A stretch of DNA of 25,352 nt from positions 1-25,352 of the forward strand of contig UQTM01000049.1 in NCBI GenBank assembly GCA_900544025.1, given 5' to 3'. Origin of the DNA: an uncultured Odoribacter sp. GTDB taxonomy: Bacteria; Bacteroidota; Bacteroidia; Bacteroidales; Marinifilaceae. This document shows, in pieces, positions 1 to 6,018 of this stretch. The position numbers and the translations under genes were made by a program. A model generated the notes under the pieces. That model had not been told where the DNA came from and made no database searches. It saw only the letters and a list, made by a program, of their open reading frames with translations. How positions within the stretch are numbered: the stretch's first letter is position 1; every line of letters begins with the position of its first letter.

Positions 1-22
1 AGGAAGATGCCGAATTTAGATG

Positions 23-58
23 GAGAGAGTTACAGAGATGTGACTCTCTCTTTTTTTT
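23..58 (+). terminator. Rho-independent terminator of an upstream gene
   Basis: GAGAGAGT (23-30) pairs perfectly with ACTCTCTC (43-50). The stem can extend inward through 31-34/39-42 to a GAGA loop, and a run of eight T follows at 51-58. It reads as the terminator of a + strand gene lying before the window. Confidence 0.85.
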
Positions 59-587
59 GTTCCTTTTCAGCCTTGTTGTGGTCTTTGCTGTCTGCTTGCC
101 TTGCCTGTTTCTGCTTGCCTGATTTTCTTTCTCTTTGTTTATATTCTTTTTTCTGTGCCTGTGTCTGTTGGATATGGTTTGTTTACTTGATTTTAAACTT
201 GTTCTGCTTTGATATTAAATTATAAGCTTTTGCTTCTTTTTTGTTCCTGTTTTAGCTTGTCGCTTTTTCTTTGCCGTCTTTTTCTTTTTCTTACTTGTCT
301 GTTGTATAAATCCGGTTGGATGGTTTTGTGTCGGTGTATTCTGTTTTTGATACTTGTTTCGTGTCTGCATCTGGGCTTGCTGTATTGTGTGTCTCTCTCT
401 GGTTTTAACTTGCTGCTGCCGGGGTATTACCTGGGGGCTTTGTTCTTTCTTATTTTCCTTTTGCATTTGGGTATATAACGTGTGTCTTTTCTGTTGTGAA
501 AAGAAAAATTTAATTGTTATTTATTGATTCTTTATTAAAGTCAAGATGATAAAGAATTTAGAATTTGTAATATGGCAGTATATTTTA
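59..587. other. Non-coding T-rich, A-poor stretch
   Basis: No credible gene is seen. From about 56 to 480 the + strand is very rich in T (with C and G) and almost lacks A in places; 61-120 contains a single A. Open frames here translate to Leu/Phe/Cys-rich or, on the other strand, Lys/Gln-rich low-complexity peptides, as base bias alone would give. Short motifs such as CTGCTTGCC recur. From 480 the composition becomes AT-rich promoter-like DNA. Confidence 0.6.
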
Positions 588-620
588 TTTGTGTGGGTAT
601 ATTATTATGTTGTATCTTTG
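588..620 (+). promoter_or_regulatory. Bacteroidetes-type promoter for the DUF2807 gene
   Basis: TTTG (588-591), a 21-nt spacer and TATCTTTG (613-620) match the -33/-7 consensus TTTG-N19-22-TAnnTTTG. The box ends 30 nt before the ATG at 651. Confidence 0.75.
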
Positions 621-650
621 TGATAGGAAATTATAATATAACAAGAAACT

Positions 651-1439
651 ATGAAAAATTTAAAGATTACATTTTTGATAGCGACATTCGTTTTGTTTGC
701 TATAGGAATACAGGCTCAGACAGTTACTCCGAGTAAAAATTACATTACCCGGGAAGTAAATAATGTAACCGATTTCAATTCAATCAGAGTATTAGGCAGT
801 CCGGACGTTGAATATCGTCAGAGCAATGGTACTAAAACGACTGTTTATATATATGGTTCGGATAATCTGGTGGATTTATTGGAAGTTACTACTGTAAACG
901 GAGTGTTACAGGTAAAGATGAGAGAAGGTGTTACTATCCTTCGTGGGGAACGCAGGCTAAAAGTGGTGGCTTCTTCTTCTGCGCTGTCGCATGTAGATGT
1001 GCAGGGATCGGCAGATGTAAATTTGAAAGGTACTGTTCAGGGAAGTGATTTACAGTTAAATGTAATCGGGTCGGGAGATATCGATGCAGATGATTTGCAG
1101 GTTGCTAATATTATCGCTACGGTGAAAGGAAGTGGGGATATAGACTTGAAAAATGTGAAAGCGACTAAAGTCGATATACAGGTGAGTGGCTCGGGTGATG
1201 TAGAGGTAAAGGGGGTTACAGAAAAGGCTGTCATGAAACTTGTAGGTTCAGGAGATATCTCTGCGGATAAATTGATTGCCACTCATGTTACTGCGGCTGT
1301 GAGCGGCTCAGGGGATATTGAGTGTTATGCTTCTCAACAGTTGGATGCAACAGTGGGCGGTAGCGGAGACATAGAATACAGTGGAAATCCCTCCATTGTG
1401 AATAAGCAAGGCAAAAAAGGTCAGATTTCTCAAAAATAA
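651..1439 (+). CDS. Secreted DUF2807 (GIN-domain) adhesin-like protein
   Basis: 262 aa. Residues 1-23 form a signal peptide (Lys-rich start, hydrophobic core, cleavage after IQAQ), so the protein is exported to the periplasm or cell surface. The rest matches the DUF2807 'putative auto-transporter adhesin head GIN domain' family: a ladder of GSGD[IV] motifs starting at residues 140, 160, 180, 199, 219 and 237, preceded by degenerate GSAD (119) and GSPD (49). The 18-21 residue period suggests one turn of a right-handed parallel beta-helix per repeat. The molecular function of the family is unknown; an adhesin role is inferred from its name and shape. The gene is monocistronic, with its own promoter and a strong terminator. 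Start chosen for the signal peptide. Confidence 0.9.
   Translation: MKNLKITFLIATFVLFAIGIQAQTVTPSKNYITREVNNVTDFNSIRVLGSPDVEYRQSNGTKTTVYIYGSDNLVDLLEVTTVNGVLQVKMREGVTILRGERRLKVVASSSALSHVDVQGSADVNLKGTVQGSDLQLNVIGSGDIDADDLQVANIIATVKGSGDIDLKNVKATKVDIQVSGSGDVEVKGVTEKAVMKLVGSGDISADKLIATHVTAAVSGSGDIECYASQQLDATVGGSGDIEYSGNPSIVNKQGKKGQISQK
1005..1376 (+). repeat. Tandem GSGD[IV] coding repeats, about 60 bp period
   Basis: Codons for GSAD and six GSGD[IV] motifs recur every 54-63 bp (residue spacing 21, 20, 20, 19, 20, 18). Nucleotide versions differ (for example tcgggagatatc, tcaggagatatc, agcggagacata), so the protein pattern is conserved rather than recently duplicated DNA. Confidence 0.8.
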
Positions 1440-1481
1440 GAGTAACTGAGGTTGCTTTAATTTTATTTATCGATCGTCTGG

Positions 1482-1531
1482 AAATAAGTGTAGGGCATGG
1501 TTCTGTTTATACTATGCCTTACACTTATTTT
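1482..1531 (+). terminator. Terminator of the DUF2807 gene
   Basis: A 17-bp stem (1482-1498 with 1514-1530) has a single G.U pair and ends in TTTT. It lies 42 nt after the stop codon. Confidence 0.85.
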
Positions 1532-1681
1532 ATATGTATTTATATAAATCTTTACAGGCTGAAAAATTGTTTGATATTTTTATTTATAAACCTTTTCTAT
1601 TTTTATTTACAGTAGCTTTTAGTAATAGGATAAATTTTGAAATATTGGGTAAATGGGGATTGGGATGTTATCGGAATGTCG

Positions 1682-1689
1682 TAATTTTG
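1682..1689 (+). promoter_or_regulatory. -7 promoter box TAATTTTG before the GNAT gene
   Basis: A full match to TAnnTTTG ends 23 nt before the ATG at 1713, with a partial -33 (ATTG, 1659-1662) at 19-nt spacing. It lies inside the extended frame that opens at 1653, which argues for the later start. Confidence 0.6.
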
Positions 1690-1712
1690 TGATAGGACTA
1701 AAATTTTCTATT

Positions 1713-1967
1713 ATGGAATATCAGGTAATACATGATCCGGATCAGCATCGTTTTGAAGTGCATCTTGAAGGAAATACGGCCTATCTGGAATATGAGCTGG
1801 AGGGAGAGGAAATGGATATTACACACACCATTGTCCCTTCTTTATTAGAGGGAAGAGGAATTGCTTCAGCTTTAATGAAACAGGCATTGATCTATGCCGA
1901 TCAAGAACATTTGAAAGTGATCCCTATATGTAGTTTTGCGGCTGCTTATATGAGCCGGCATCAATAA
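1713..1967 (+). CDS. Small GNAT-fold N-acetyltransferase (COG2388 / Acetyltransf_CG family)
   Basis: 84 aa when started at 1713; an in-frame ATG at 1653 would add 20 residues but lies upstream of the promoter box. The family is a minimal GNAT of about 90 residues. Visible are the substrate-side strands (FEVHLEGNTAYLEYELE), the acetyl-CoA loop EGRGIASALM, which matches the Q/RxxGxA/G pattern, and the family-specific C-terminal motif with Cys, PICSFAAAYMSRHQ. The natural substrate of this family is not established. It is convergent with the VOC gene, with 20 bp between stop codons. The C-terminus ends a few residues earlier than is usual for the family. Confidence 0.82.
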   Translation: MEYQVIHDPDQHRFEVHLEGNTAYLEYELEGEEMDITHTIVPSLLEGRGIASALMKQALIYADQEHLKVIPICSFAAAYMSRHQ

Positions 1968-1987
1968 GTTCGGTAGTGTATTAGAAA

Positions 1988-2377
1988 TTATGCCATAATT
2001 TCTATCCGGTTGTTATCCGGGTCAAGGATAACGCTTTCATAGTATCCGTCTCCCGTCACGCGAGGTTCGCTAATCACCGGATAACCGGCACGTCGAATTT
2101 GCTCGGTGAGAATATTTACGGCTTCACGGCTTCCTAAGGAAAAACTGATGTGAGCAAGTCCGATGTATTCTTCCTGAGGATGGTTACGATTGGTTTTTAT
2201 TGTAGTTTTCCGCATAATCTCTATGGCTACATTGTTTCCAAAGCGGATGAAATAAGATTCGAACCCTTTTGCCGGATTTACATATTTTTCGTTTGATTTT
2301 CCATTGAAAAAGATGAAATAAAACATTTTCATCTCTTCCAATTGATTCGTCCAGATGCCAATATGGTTTATTTTCAT
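1988..2377 (-). CDS. VOC-superfamily (glyoxalase/bleomycin-resistance fold) protein
   Basis: 129 aa, the usual size for a single-chain two-module VOC protein. The start MKINHIGIW carries the first expected metal ligand (His5). Glu53 (AIEIM), His76 (GLAHISFSLG) and Glu126 (NRIEIMA) complete the canonical H/E/H/E set, so a divalent-metal enzyme is likely. C-terminal DPDNNRIEI is the standard VOC ending. The reaction cannot be told from sequence: glyoxalase I-like isomerase, epimerase, dioxygenase and antibiotic-binding members share these features. The gene is divergent from the 5'-nucleotidase with overlapping promoter elements. Confidence 0.85.
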   Translation of the reverse strand: MKINHIGIWTNQLEEMKMFYFIFFNGKSNEKYVNPAKGFESYFIRFGNNVAIEIMRKTTIKTNRNHPQEEYIGLAHISFSLGSREAVNILTEQIRRAGYPVISEPRVTGDGYYESVILDPDNNRIEIMA

Positions 2378-2393
2378 AAAGTATTATTTTTCT

Positions 2394-2427
2394 TTTGTAA
2401 AGATAGAGATTTATTGTTATACCTTTG
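2394..2427 (+). promoter_or_regulatory. Promoter of the 5'-nucleotidase gene, overlapped by a minus-strand -7 box
   Basis: TTTG (2394-2397), a 22-nt spacer and TACCTTTG (2420-2427) form a + strand promoter ending 19 nt before the ATG at 2447. Within its spacer, 2398-2405 reads TATCTTTA on the minus strand (7 of 8 matches to TAnnTTTG), 20 nt before the VOC start. Confidence 0.7.
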
Positions 2428-2446
2428 ACAGGTTAAATAGTTAAAT

Positions 2447-3991
2447 ATGATTACAGAGATTTTCAGGATGCTTCGCCGCCGTCTGGCTGCCGGAGCGGTA
2501 TTAGCGGTGCTTGCCTTCGGGGTAGCGGCTTGTGGGCATACAGGCCAGGTTCACGAAATCGTGTTGTTGAATACCAATGATAGCCACGGTAGTATTTTAC
2601 CTGTCGATAGTATTGGAGGTATGGCGGAAAGAGCGACATTTATTCAAGAAGTGAGAAAACAAAATCCTTATGTACTCCTGGTGGATGCCGGCGATATCAA
2701 TGCAGGACAGCCTGTGTCTAATATGGCGGATGCACTTCCTGATATTGTAGCCTATAATTATATGAAATACGATGCAGCAACTGCCGGTAATCATGAATTT
2801 GACAAGCCTGTCAAGGTACTGTTAAAACAGATACAAGAGGCCGATTTCCCTTTTGTTATTTCTAATGTGGAGATGGACGGAAAATTATTAGGGGAGGAAT
2901 ATTTGGTTAAGCGGGTCGATGGCATTAAAGTCGGGTTGTTCGGTTTAACAACGAGCTATACGGCTAATTTAAGTGTGGGGGCGCAAGATCTTGTATTTAA
3001 AAATGAGGTGGAAACGGCACGTAGAATGGTGAAGTTGCTTAAAGAGAAAAAGGTGGATGTAATTATTGGATTAGTCCATTTAGGATTTACGGAAACGACT
3101 CCCGATTTCATCACTTCGCGGAAATTGGCCGCTCAGGTGGATGGTATCGATATTTTAGTGGACGGACATTCTCATTCTTATATAGAGAAACCTGAAAAAG
3201 TGAATAATACATGGATTATAACGGCCAATCAAAGCGGGCGCTATGTGGGAGAGGGGAAATTGACGGTAAAGGACGGAAAACTTATCGATTTTAGCTGGAA
3301 GCCTGTTTTGATCAAGGGGTTTGCTCCCGACACTGTTTTAAATCGATTATTGGAGCCTTTTGTGGAGGAAGCCAACCGGGATTTGAAAACGGTCATCGGA
3401 GTTGCAACGGAGGAATTTATTTTATTTAAGAACGGACAGAATGTCGCACGGTATAATGAAACGGCTTTAGGCGATCTGGTTGCCGATGCTTTGAAATGGA
3501 AAGCTACTGAATCTTTAAATCTTCCGGTTGATTTCGGCCTGACCAATTCGGGAGGTATCCGTGAAGGTTTGCCTGCCGGAGAGATCACGAAAGAAAATAT
3601 ATTAACTACCTTGCCATTCTCCAATGTATTGGAAATCGTTGCATTAAAAGGGAGTGACATACGCCGTTTGTTCGATTTTTTGGCTACTGTCACTCCGGGG
3701 AACGGAGCTTTTGCCCAGGTATCTAAGGAAGTGAAGGTTGTATATGACCGGGGGAATAAAAAGGTGGTGTCGTTGAGTATTAATGATAAGCCCGTTGTCG
3801 ATACCGTGACATATTATATGGCGACTTGTGATTATGTTGCAGCAGGTAAGGATGGGTATGATGCCGGACTTGGAGGGATTACCCAACGTGAAAATACGTC
3901 TCGGCTGATTTCAGAAGTAGTTGTCGATTATATTAAGATGAAAGATAAGATTACTCCTAAAACAGACGGAAGGATCAAGATTATAAAGTAA
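2447..3991 (+). CDS. 5'-nucleotidase / UshA-family metallophosphatase lipoprotein
   Basis: 514 aa. N-terminal signal peptide with lipobox FGVAAC (Cys29) predicts a lipoprotein in the cell envelope. The calcineurin-like metallophosphatase domain has its metal ligands: NTNDSHG (Asp45, His47), DAGD (Asp83), AGNHEFD (Asn115, His116), VHLG (His211) and DGHSHS (His241, His243). The C-terminal 5'-nucleotidase domain has NSGGIREGLPAG, LPFSNVLEI and the CDYVAAGKDGYD substrate-binding region. It should release phosphate from extracytoplasmic nucleotides or UDP-sugars; the exact substrate is not deducible. An internal ATG at 2468 (MLRRRLAAG) gives a neater signal peptide, but the promoter spacing favours 2447. 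Some Bacteroidales encode the two domains as separate proteins; here they are fused. Confidence 0.92.
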   Translation: MITEIFRMLRRRLAAGAVLAVLAFGVAACGHTGQVHEIVLLNTNDSHGSILPVDSIGGMAERATFIQEVRKQNPYVLLVDAGDINAGQPVSNMADALPDIVAYNYMKYDAATAGNHEFDKPVKVLLKQIQEADFPFVISNVEMDGKLLGEEYLVKRVDGIKVGLFGLTTSYTANLSVGAQDLVFKNEVETARRMVKLLKEKKVDVIIGLVHLGFTETTPDFITSRKLAAQVDGIDILVDGHSHSYIEKPEKVNNTWIITANQSGRYVGEGKLTVKDGKLIDFSWKPVLIKGFAPDTVLNRLLEPFVEEANRDLKTVIGVATEEFILFKNGQNVARYNETALGDLVADALKWKATESLNLPVDFGLTNSGGIREGLPAGEITKENILTTLPFSNVLEIVALKGSDIRRLFDFLATVTPGNGAFAQVSKEVKVVYDRGNKKVVSLSINDKPVVDTVTYYMATCDYVAAGKDGYDAGLGGITQRENTSRLISEVVVDYIKMKDKITPKTDGRIKIIK

Positions 3992-4011
3992 CATAATTTT
4001 ATATCGTTTTT

Positions 4012-4053
4012 AATGGCCGGTATCATTGCAAATAATGATGCCGGCTATTTTTA
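4012..4053 (+). terminator. Terminator of the 5'-nucleotidase gene
   Basis: GCCGGTATCATT (4016-4027) pairs with AATGATGCCGGC (4034-4045) with one G.U. The stem extends to 4012/4049 and is followed by a T-rich tail. Confidence 0.88.
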
Positions 4054-4217
4054 TTGAGTATTAATCGGTTAAAAAAAGGCACATTTGTTGGGAATAATGA
4101 CTGGAGTGTTTCAAGGTATGGCGTGGCTTTTCAGATATTTTTATGAAAAGAAGAATGTCATGATTATTTATTGTTAAATGTTGCTGGAATTAAATTAAAT
4201 AGTTTACTTTGTCGCAA

Positions 4218-4448
4218 GAATCAGGCAAAGAGTGTCTGAGGTTTATATATTTTTTGTTTGCGTTGAGCTGTTTCCGATGTAGAATAAAATTGGCGTTTTT
4301 TTTAAGTGTTCGGAACGGTGATGGTGACGCTCGCGTTAGAATTTCGTTTGTACGAAATATTTTAACGTGGGGGTTGCTTGTACCGTTTCACTTGAGGTTG
4401 CCAATACCTTTTCTACTGCGGTACAAGATAGAACCCCACGTTTTTTAT
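4218..4448 (+). ncRNA. Candidate structured small RNA
   Basis: GTTG (4180-4183), a 20-nt spacer and TTACTTTG (4204-4211, 7 of 8 to TAnnTTTG) could start transcription near 4218. The transcript would end at the strong hairpin-T6 at 4364-4446. Between them lies another hairpin, ATTTCGT (4341-4347) with ACGAAAT (4352-4358), whose outer helix CGTTA/TAACG (4334-4338/4363-4367) overlaps the foot of the terminator stem, so the two could compete. No downstream + strand gene exists for it to regulate in cis. It does not resemble tmRNA, SRP RNA or RNase P RNA to my eye. The promoter is weak. Confidence 0.35.
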
Positions 4449-4554
4449 ATATAGGGGGAATGTTTTGGAGTAGAAGTAGAATTAGGGTATATGGGAAGAC
4501 AGTCACAGGATACAGTAAGATTGTTAGTACGATATAGATTGCTAATTCTATCAT
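4336..4554 (-). CDS. Possible small membrane protein (weak)
   Basis: A 72-aa frame starting with ATG at 4554, preceded at 5-nt spacing by AAAGAGGG (minus strand, 4567-4560), a possible Shine-Dalgarno site. The first 35 residues are strongly hydrophobic (IYIVLTILLY, TLILLLLQNI) and could span the membrane once or twice; the rest is polar. A GTG start at 4641 would add 29 residues. I recognise no family. The frame runs antisense through the 4364-4442 inverted repeat, and AT-rich DNA can give such frames by chance. It lies downstream of the epimerase on the same strand. Confidence 0.2.
   Translation of the reverse strand: MIELAIYIVLTILLYPVTVFPYTLILLLLQNIPPIYKKRGVLSCTAVEKVLATSSETVQATPTLKYFVQTKF
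4364..4447 (+). terminator. Long imperfect hairpin followed by T run
   Basis: AACGTGGGGGTT (4364-4375) pairs with AACCCCACGTT (4432-4442) with one bulged G. Farther in, CTTGTACCG (4377-4385) pairs perfectly with CGGTACAAG (4419-4427), and a small AGGT/ACCT helix sits in the loop. Six T follow the foot (4441-4446). T-tract polarity makes it a + strand terminator; a short palindromic repeat element is the alternative. Confidence 0.6.
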
Positions 4555-4665
4555 AGAAACCCTCTTTGATTTTTTTTTGTGATAGATAGTATTGTAATAC
4601 TTGATCAGTTTTCTGTAATCTGTTTTCCCTATTTTTGCCACTCAAATAAATATACTGTTATTGCT

Positions 4666-5682
4666 TCATTGGTAGTAACTGTTATACCAGGTTACAAATT
4701 TTTTGATACCTTCCTCCAAAGGAGTAGAGGCGCGATAACCGTAATCCTCTTCTAAATGGGTAGTATCCGCCCACGTCTGGTGAACATCTCCCGGTTGCAT
4801 ATTTACAAATTCCTTTTGTGCGGTTTTTCCGAAGTTTTTTTCGAGTAAATAAATGAAGTCTAATAATTTCACTGGAGAACTGTGCCCGATATTGTAAACG
4901 GTTGCCGGTATTCCGGGATGAATTTCATGTTTGACACCCGGAGTTTTTACAATTTTGGAAATTCCTTCAACAACATCATCGACAAAAGTGAAATCGCGAG
5001 CCAGATTGCCGTGGTTAAATATTTTTATAGGTTCGTTTTTATGAATGGCACGGGCAAAGAGCATGGGGGCCATATCCGGTCTGCCATAAGGGCCGTACAC
5101 ACTGAAAAAACGCAGGCCTATCGTTTCCAGCCGGTATAATGCAGAATAAGAATAGGCCATTAATTCATTGCTTTTCTTGGTGGCGGCGTAGATACTGACA
5201 GGTTGGTCGGTGGTAGCCGTTTCTTTAAATGGAATTTCTACGGAGTTTCCGTAAACAGAGGACGATGATGCATAAATTAGCCTGGGGCAGTGGAATTTCC
5301 GGCAGGCTTCTAATAAATTCATGAAGCCTTTCATATTATTCTGTATGTAGGTATCCGGATCGATCAGGCTGTAACGAACTCCTGCCTGAGCTGCCAGATT
5401 GATAACGCAATCGAAATGAGCATGTTGGAATAAACTTTCAAGTGCGGCTTTATCACAAAGGTTTACACGTTTGAAGATGTAGTTTGGATAAAGGGTGGAA
5501 AGACATTTTTTTCCACTTGGTATTTTATGAATACCGCAGTTTTGTAATCGCGATTTTTTAAGATTTACATCGTAATAATCGTTCAGCGAATCAATACCAT
5601 ATACATTAAATCCCTTTTCTATCAGTTTTCGAGAGAGGAAATAACCGATAAAACCTGCTGCTCCTGTAATTAATACTTGCAT
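4666..5682 (-). CDS. NAD-dependent epimerase, probable UDP-glucuronate 4-epimerase
   Basis: 338 aa extended short-chain dehydrogenase/reductase. The Rossmann loop is GAAGFIG (7-13), the NAD ribose-binding Asp is Asp31 in YGIDSLNDYY, and the active site is SSSSVYG (139-145) with YAATK (Tyr165, Lys169). The IDSLNDYYDVNLKKSRL stretch, the RYSLIDPDTYIQNNMKGF stretch and the FSVYGPYGRPDMAPMLFA stretch match bacterial UDP-glucuronate 4-epimerases (LpsL/Cap1J type) better than GalE. These interconvert UDP-glucuronate and UDP-galacturonate in the cytoplasm for capsule, O-antigen or LPS core sugars. No glycosyltransferase or polysaccharide gene lies nearby. Length is normal for the family. A related UDP-sugar epimerase specificity cannot be excluded. 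Confidence 0.87.
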   Translation of the reverse strand: MQVLITGAAGFIGYFLSRKLIEKGFNVYGIDSLNDYYDVNLKKSRLQNCGIHKIPSGKKCLSTLYPNYIFKRVNLCDKAALESLFQHAHFDCVINLAAQAGVRYSLIDPDTYIQNNMKGFMNLLEACRKFHCPRLIYASSSSVYGNSVEIPFKETATTDQPVSIYAATKKSNELMAYSYSALYRLETIGLRFFSVYGPYGRPDMAPMLFARAIHKNEPIKIFNHGNLARDFTFVDDVVEGISKIVKTPGVKHEIHPGIPATVYNIGHSSPVKLLDFIYLLEKNFGKTAQKEFVNMQPGDVHQTWADTTHLEEDYGYRASTPLEEGIKKFVTWYNSYYQ

Positions 5683-5762
5683 TTTACTCTATATATTATT
5701 ATATATGGTATATACTTTGCAATATGAATTTAGGTTACAATAATAAAATTATGAAATGTCCG

Positions 5763-5802
5763 GCAATAAAAAATGAGTCGCCGGATGGAAACCGGCGACT
5801 CA
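5763..5802 (-). terminator. Minus-strand Rho-independent terminator
   Basis: TGAGTCGCCGG (5774-5784) and CCGGCGACTCA (5792-5802) form a perfect 11-bp GC-rich stem with a 7-nt loop. Read on the minus strand it is followed by ATTTTTTATT (5773-5764), a good T tract; on the + strand no T run follows. It ends either mtaB read-through or a short transcript starting near 5843. Confidence 0.8.
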
Positions 5803-5843
5803 AACTACTAACCCTAAACAGAAACAAACTATGAAATTGATTC
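5763..5843 (-). ncRNA. Candidate approximately 80-nt small RNA
   Basis: A perfect minus-strand -7 box, TATCTTTG (5856-5849), lies upstream of the terminator at 5802-5763, which would give a discrete RNA of about 80 nt with a roughly 40-nt single-stranded leader and a terminal hairpin. A -33 element is weak (TTTA, 5884-5881, 24-nt spacer). It could instead be a terminated leader (attenuator) of the epimerase gene, whose start is 80 nt further on. Confidence 0.35.
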
Positions 5844-5848
5844 TATTA

Positions 5849-5856
5849 CAAAGATA
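5849..5856 (-). promoter_or_regulatory. Minus-strand -7 box TATCTTTG
   Basis: A full match to TAnnTTTG on the minus strand with no coding start closely downstream. See the candidate small RNA at 5763-5843. Confidence 0.4.
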
Positions 5857-6018
5857 ATCATTATAATAATTTATCCGAATTAAATATTGTTAATTAGAAT
5901 CAATAAATATAGGATACGTTTCCGTCGTTATTTTATGGGAACACATTGATCCTAAATAGGTTTTATTAAAAATTGTGATAGATTTACTTTTTTTTGTATT
6001 TCATAATTCAGTGTGATG

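Larger units (their letters stand above)
4054..4665. other. Long intergenic region with RNA-like structure
   Basis: 612 bp between the 5'-nucleotidase terminator and the epimerase stop codon. It holds no gene that I can identify with confidence. It contains two adjacent + strand hairpins (4334-4367 and 4364-4442), a weak promoter-like site near 4180-4211 and a minus-strand ORF with a hydrophobic N-terminus (4336-4554). These are entered separately. Confidence 0.6.
5683..6018. other. AT-rich intergenic region
   Basis: 336 bp between the epimerase start and the mtaB stop, with no gene seen. It holds the hairpin at 5774-5802, a minus-strand -7 box at 5849-5856 and a very short + strand frame (ATG 5831, eight codons) that I do not regard as a gene. 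5857-6018 is plain AT-rich sequence with nothing recognisable. Confidence 0.6.

Noticed and set aside
7..478. Two + strand frames (7-225 and 209-478) and one minus-strand frame (215-466)
   Set aside because: All are low-complexity (Leu/Phe/Cys or Lys/Gln/Thr), explained by the T-rich composition. The first overlaps a terminator, and none has a start signal or known motif.
4097..4177. A 26-residue + strand ORF with an aromatic/basic composition after a CACATTTG box
   Set aside because: It has no Shine-Dalgarno site, matches no family I know, is too short to judge by composition, and no terminator follows it before 4200. It could be real but cannot be supported from one sequence.
4209..4454. 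An 81-codon + strand frame starting with TTG
   Set aside because: It runs through both arms of the long hairpin, starts inside the putative promoter box and has no recognisable domain. A non-coding RNA is a better reading.
5831..5857. An eight-codon + strand frame in the gap before mtaB, possibly a leader peptide
   Set aside because: No + strand gene or attenuator follows within reach; the nearest hairpin has terminator polarity on the other strand.
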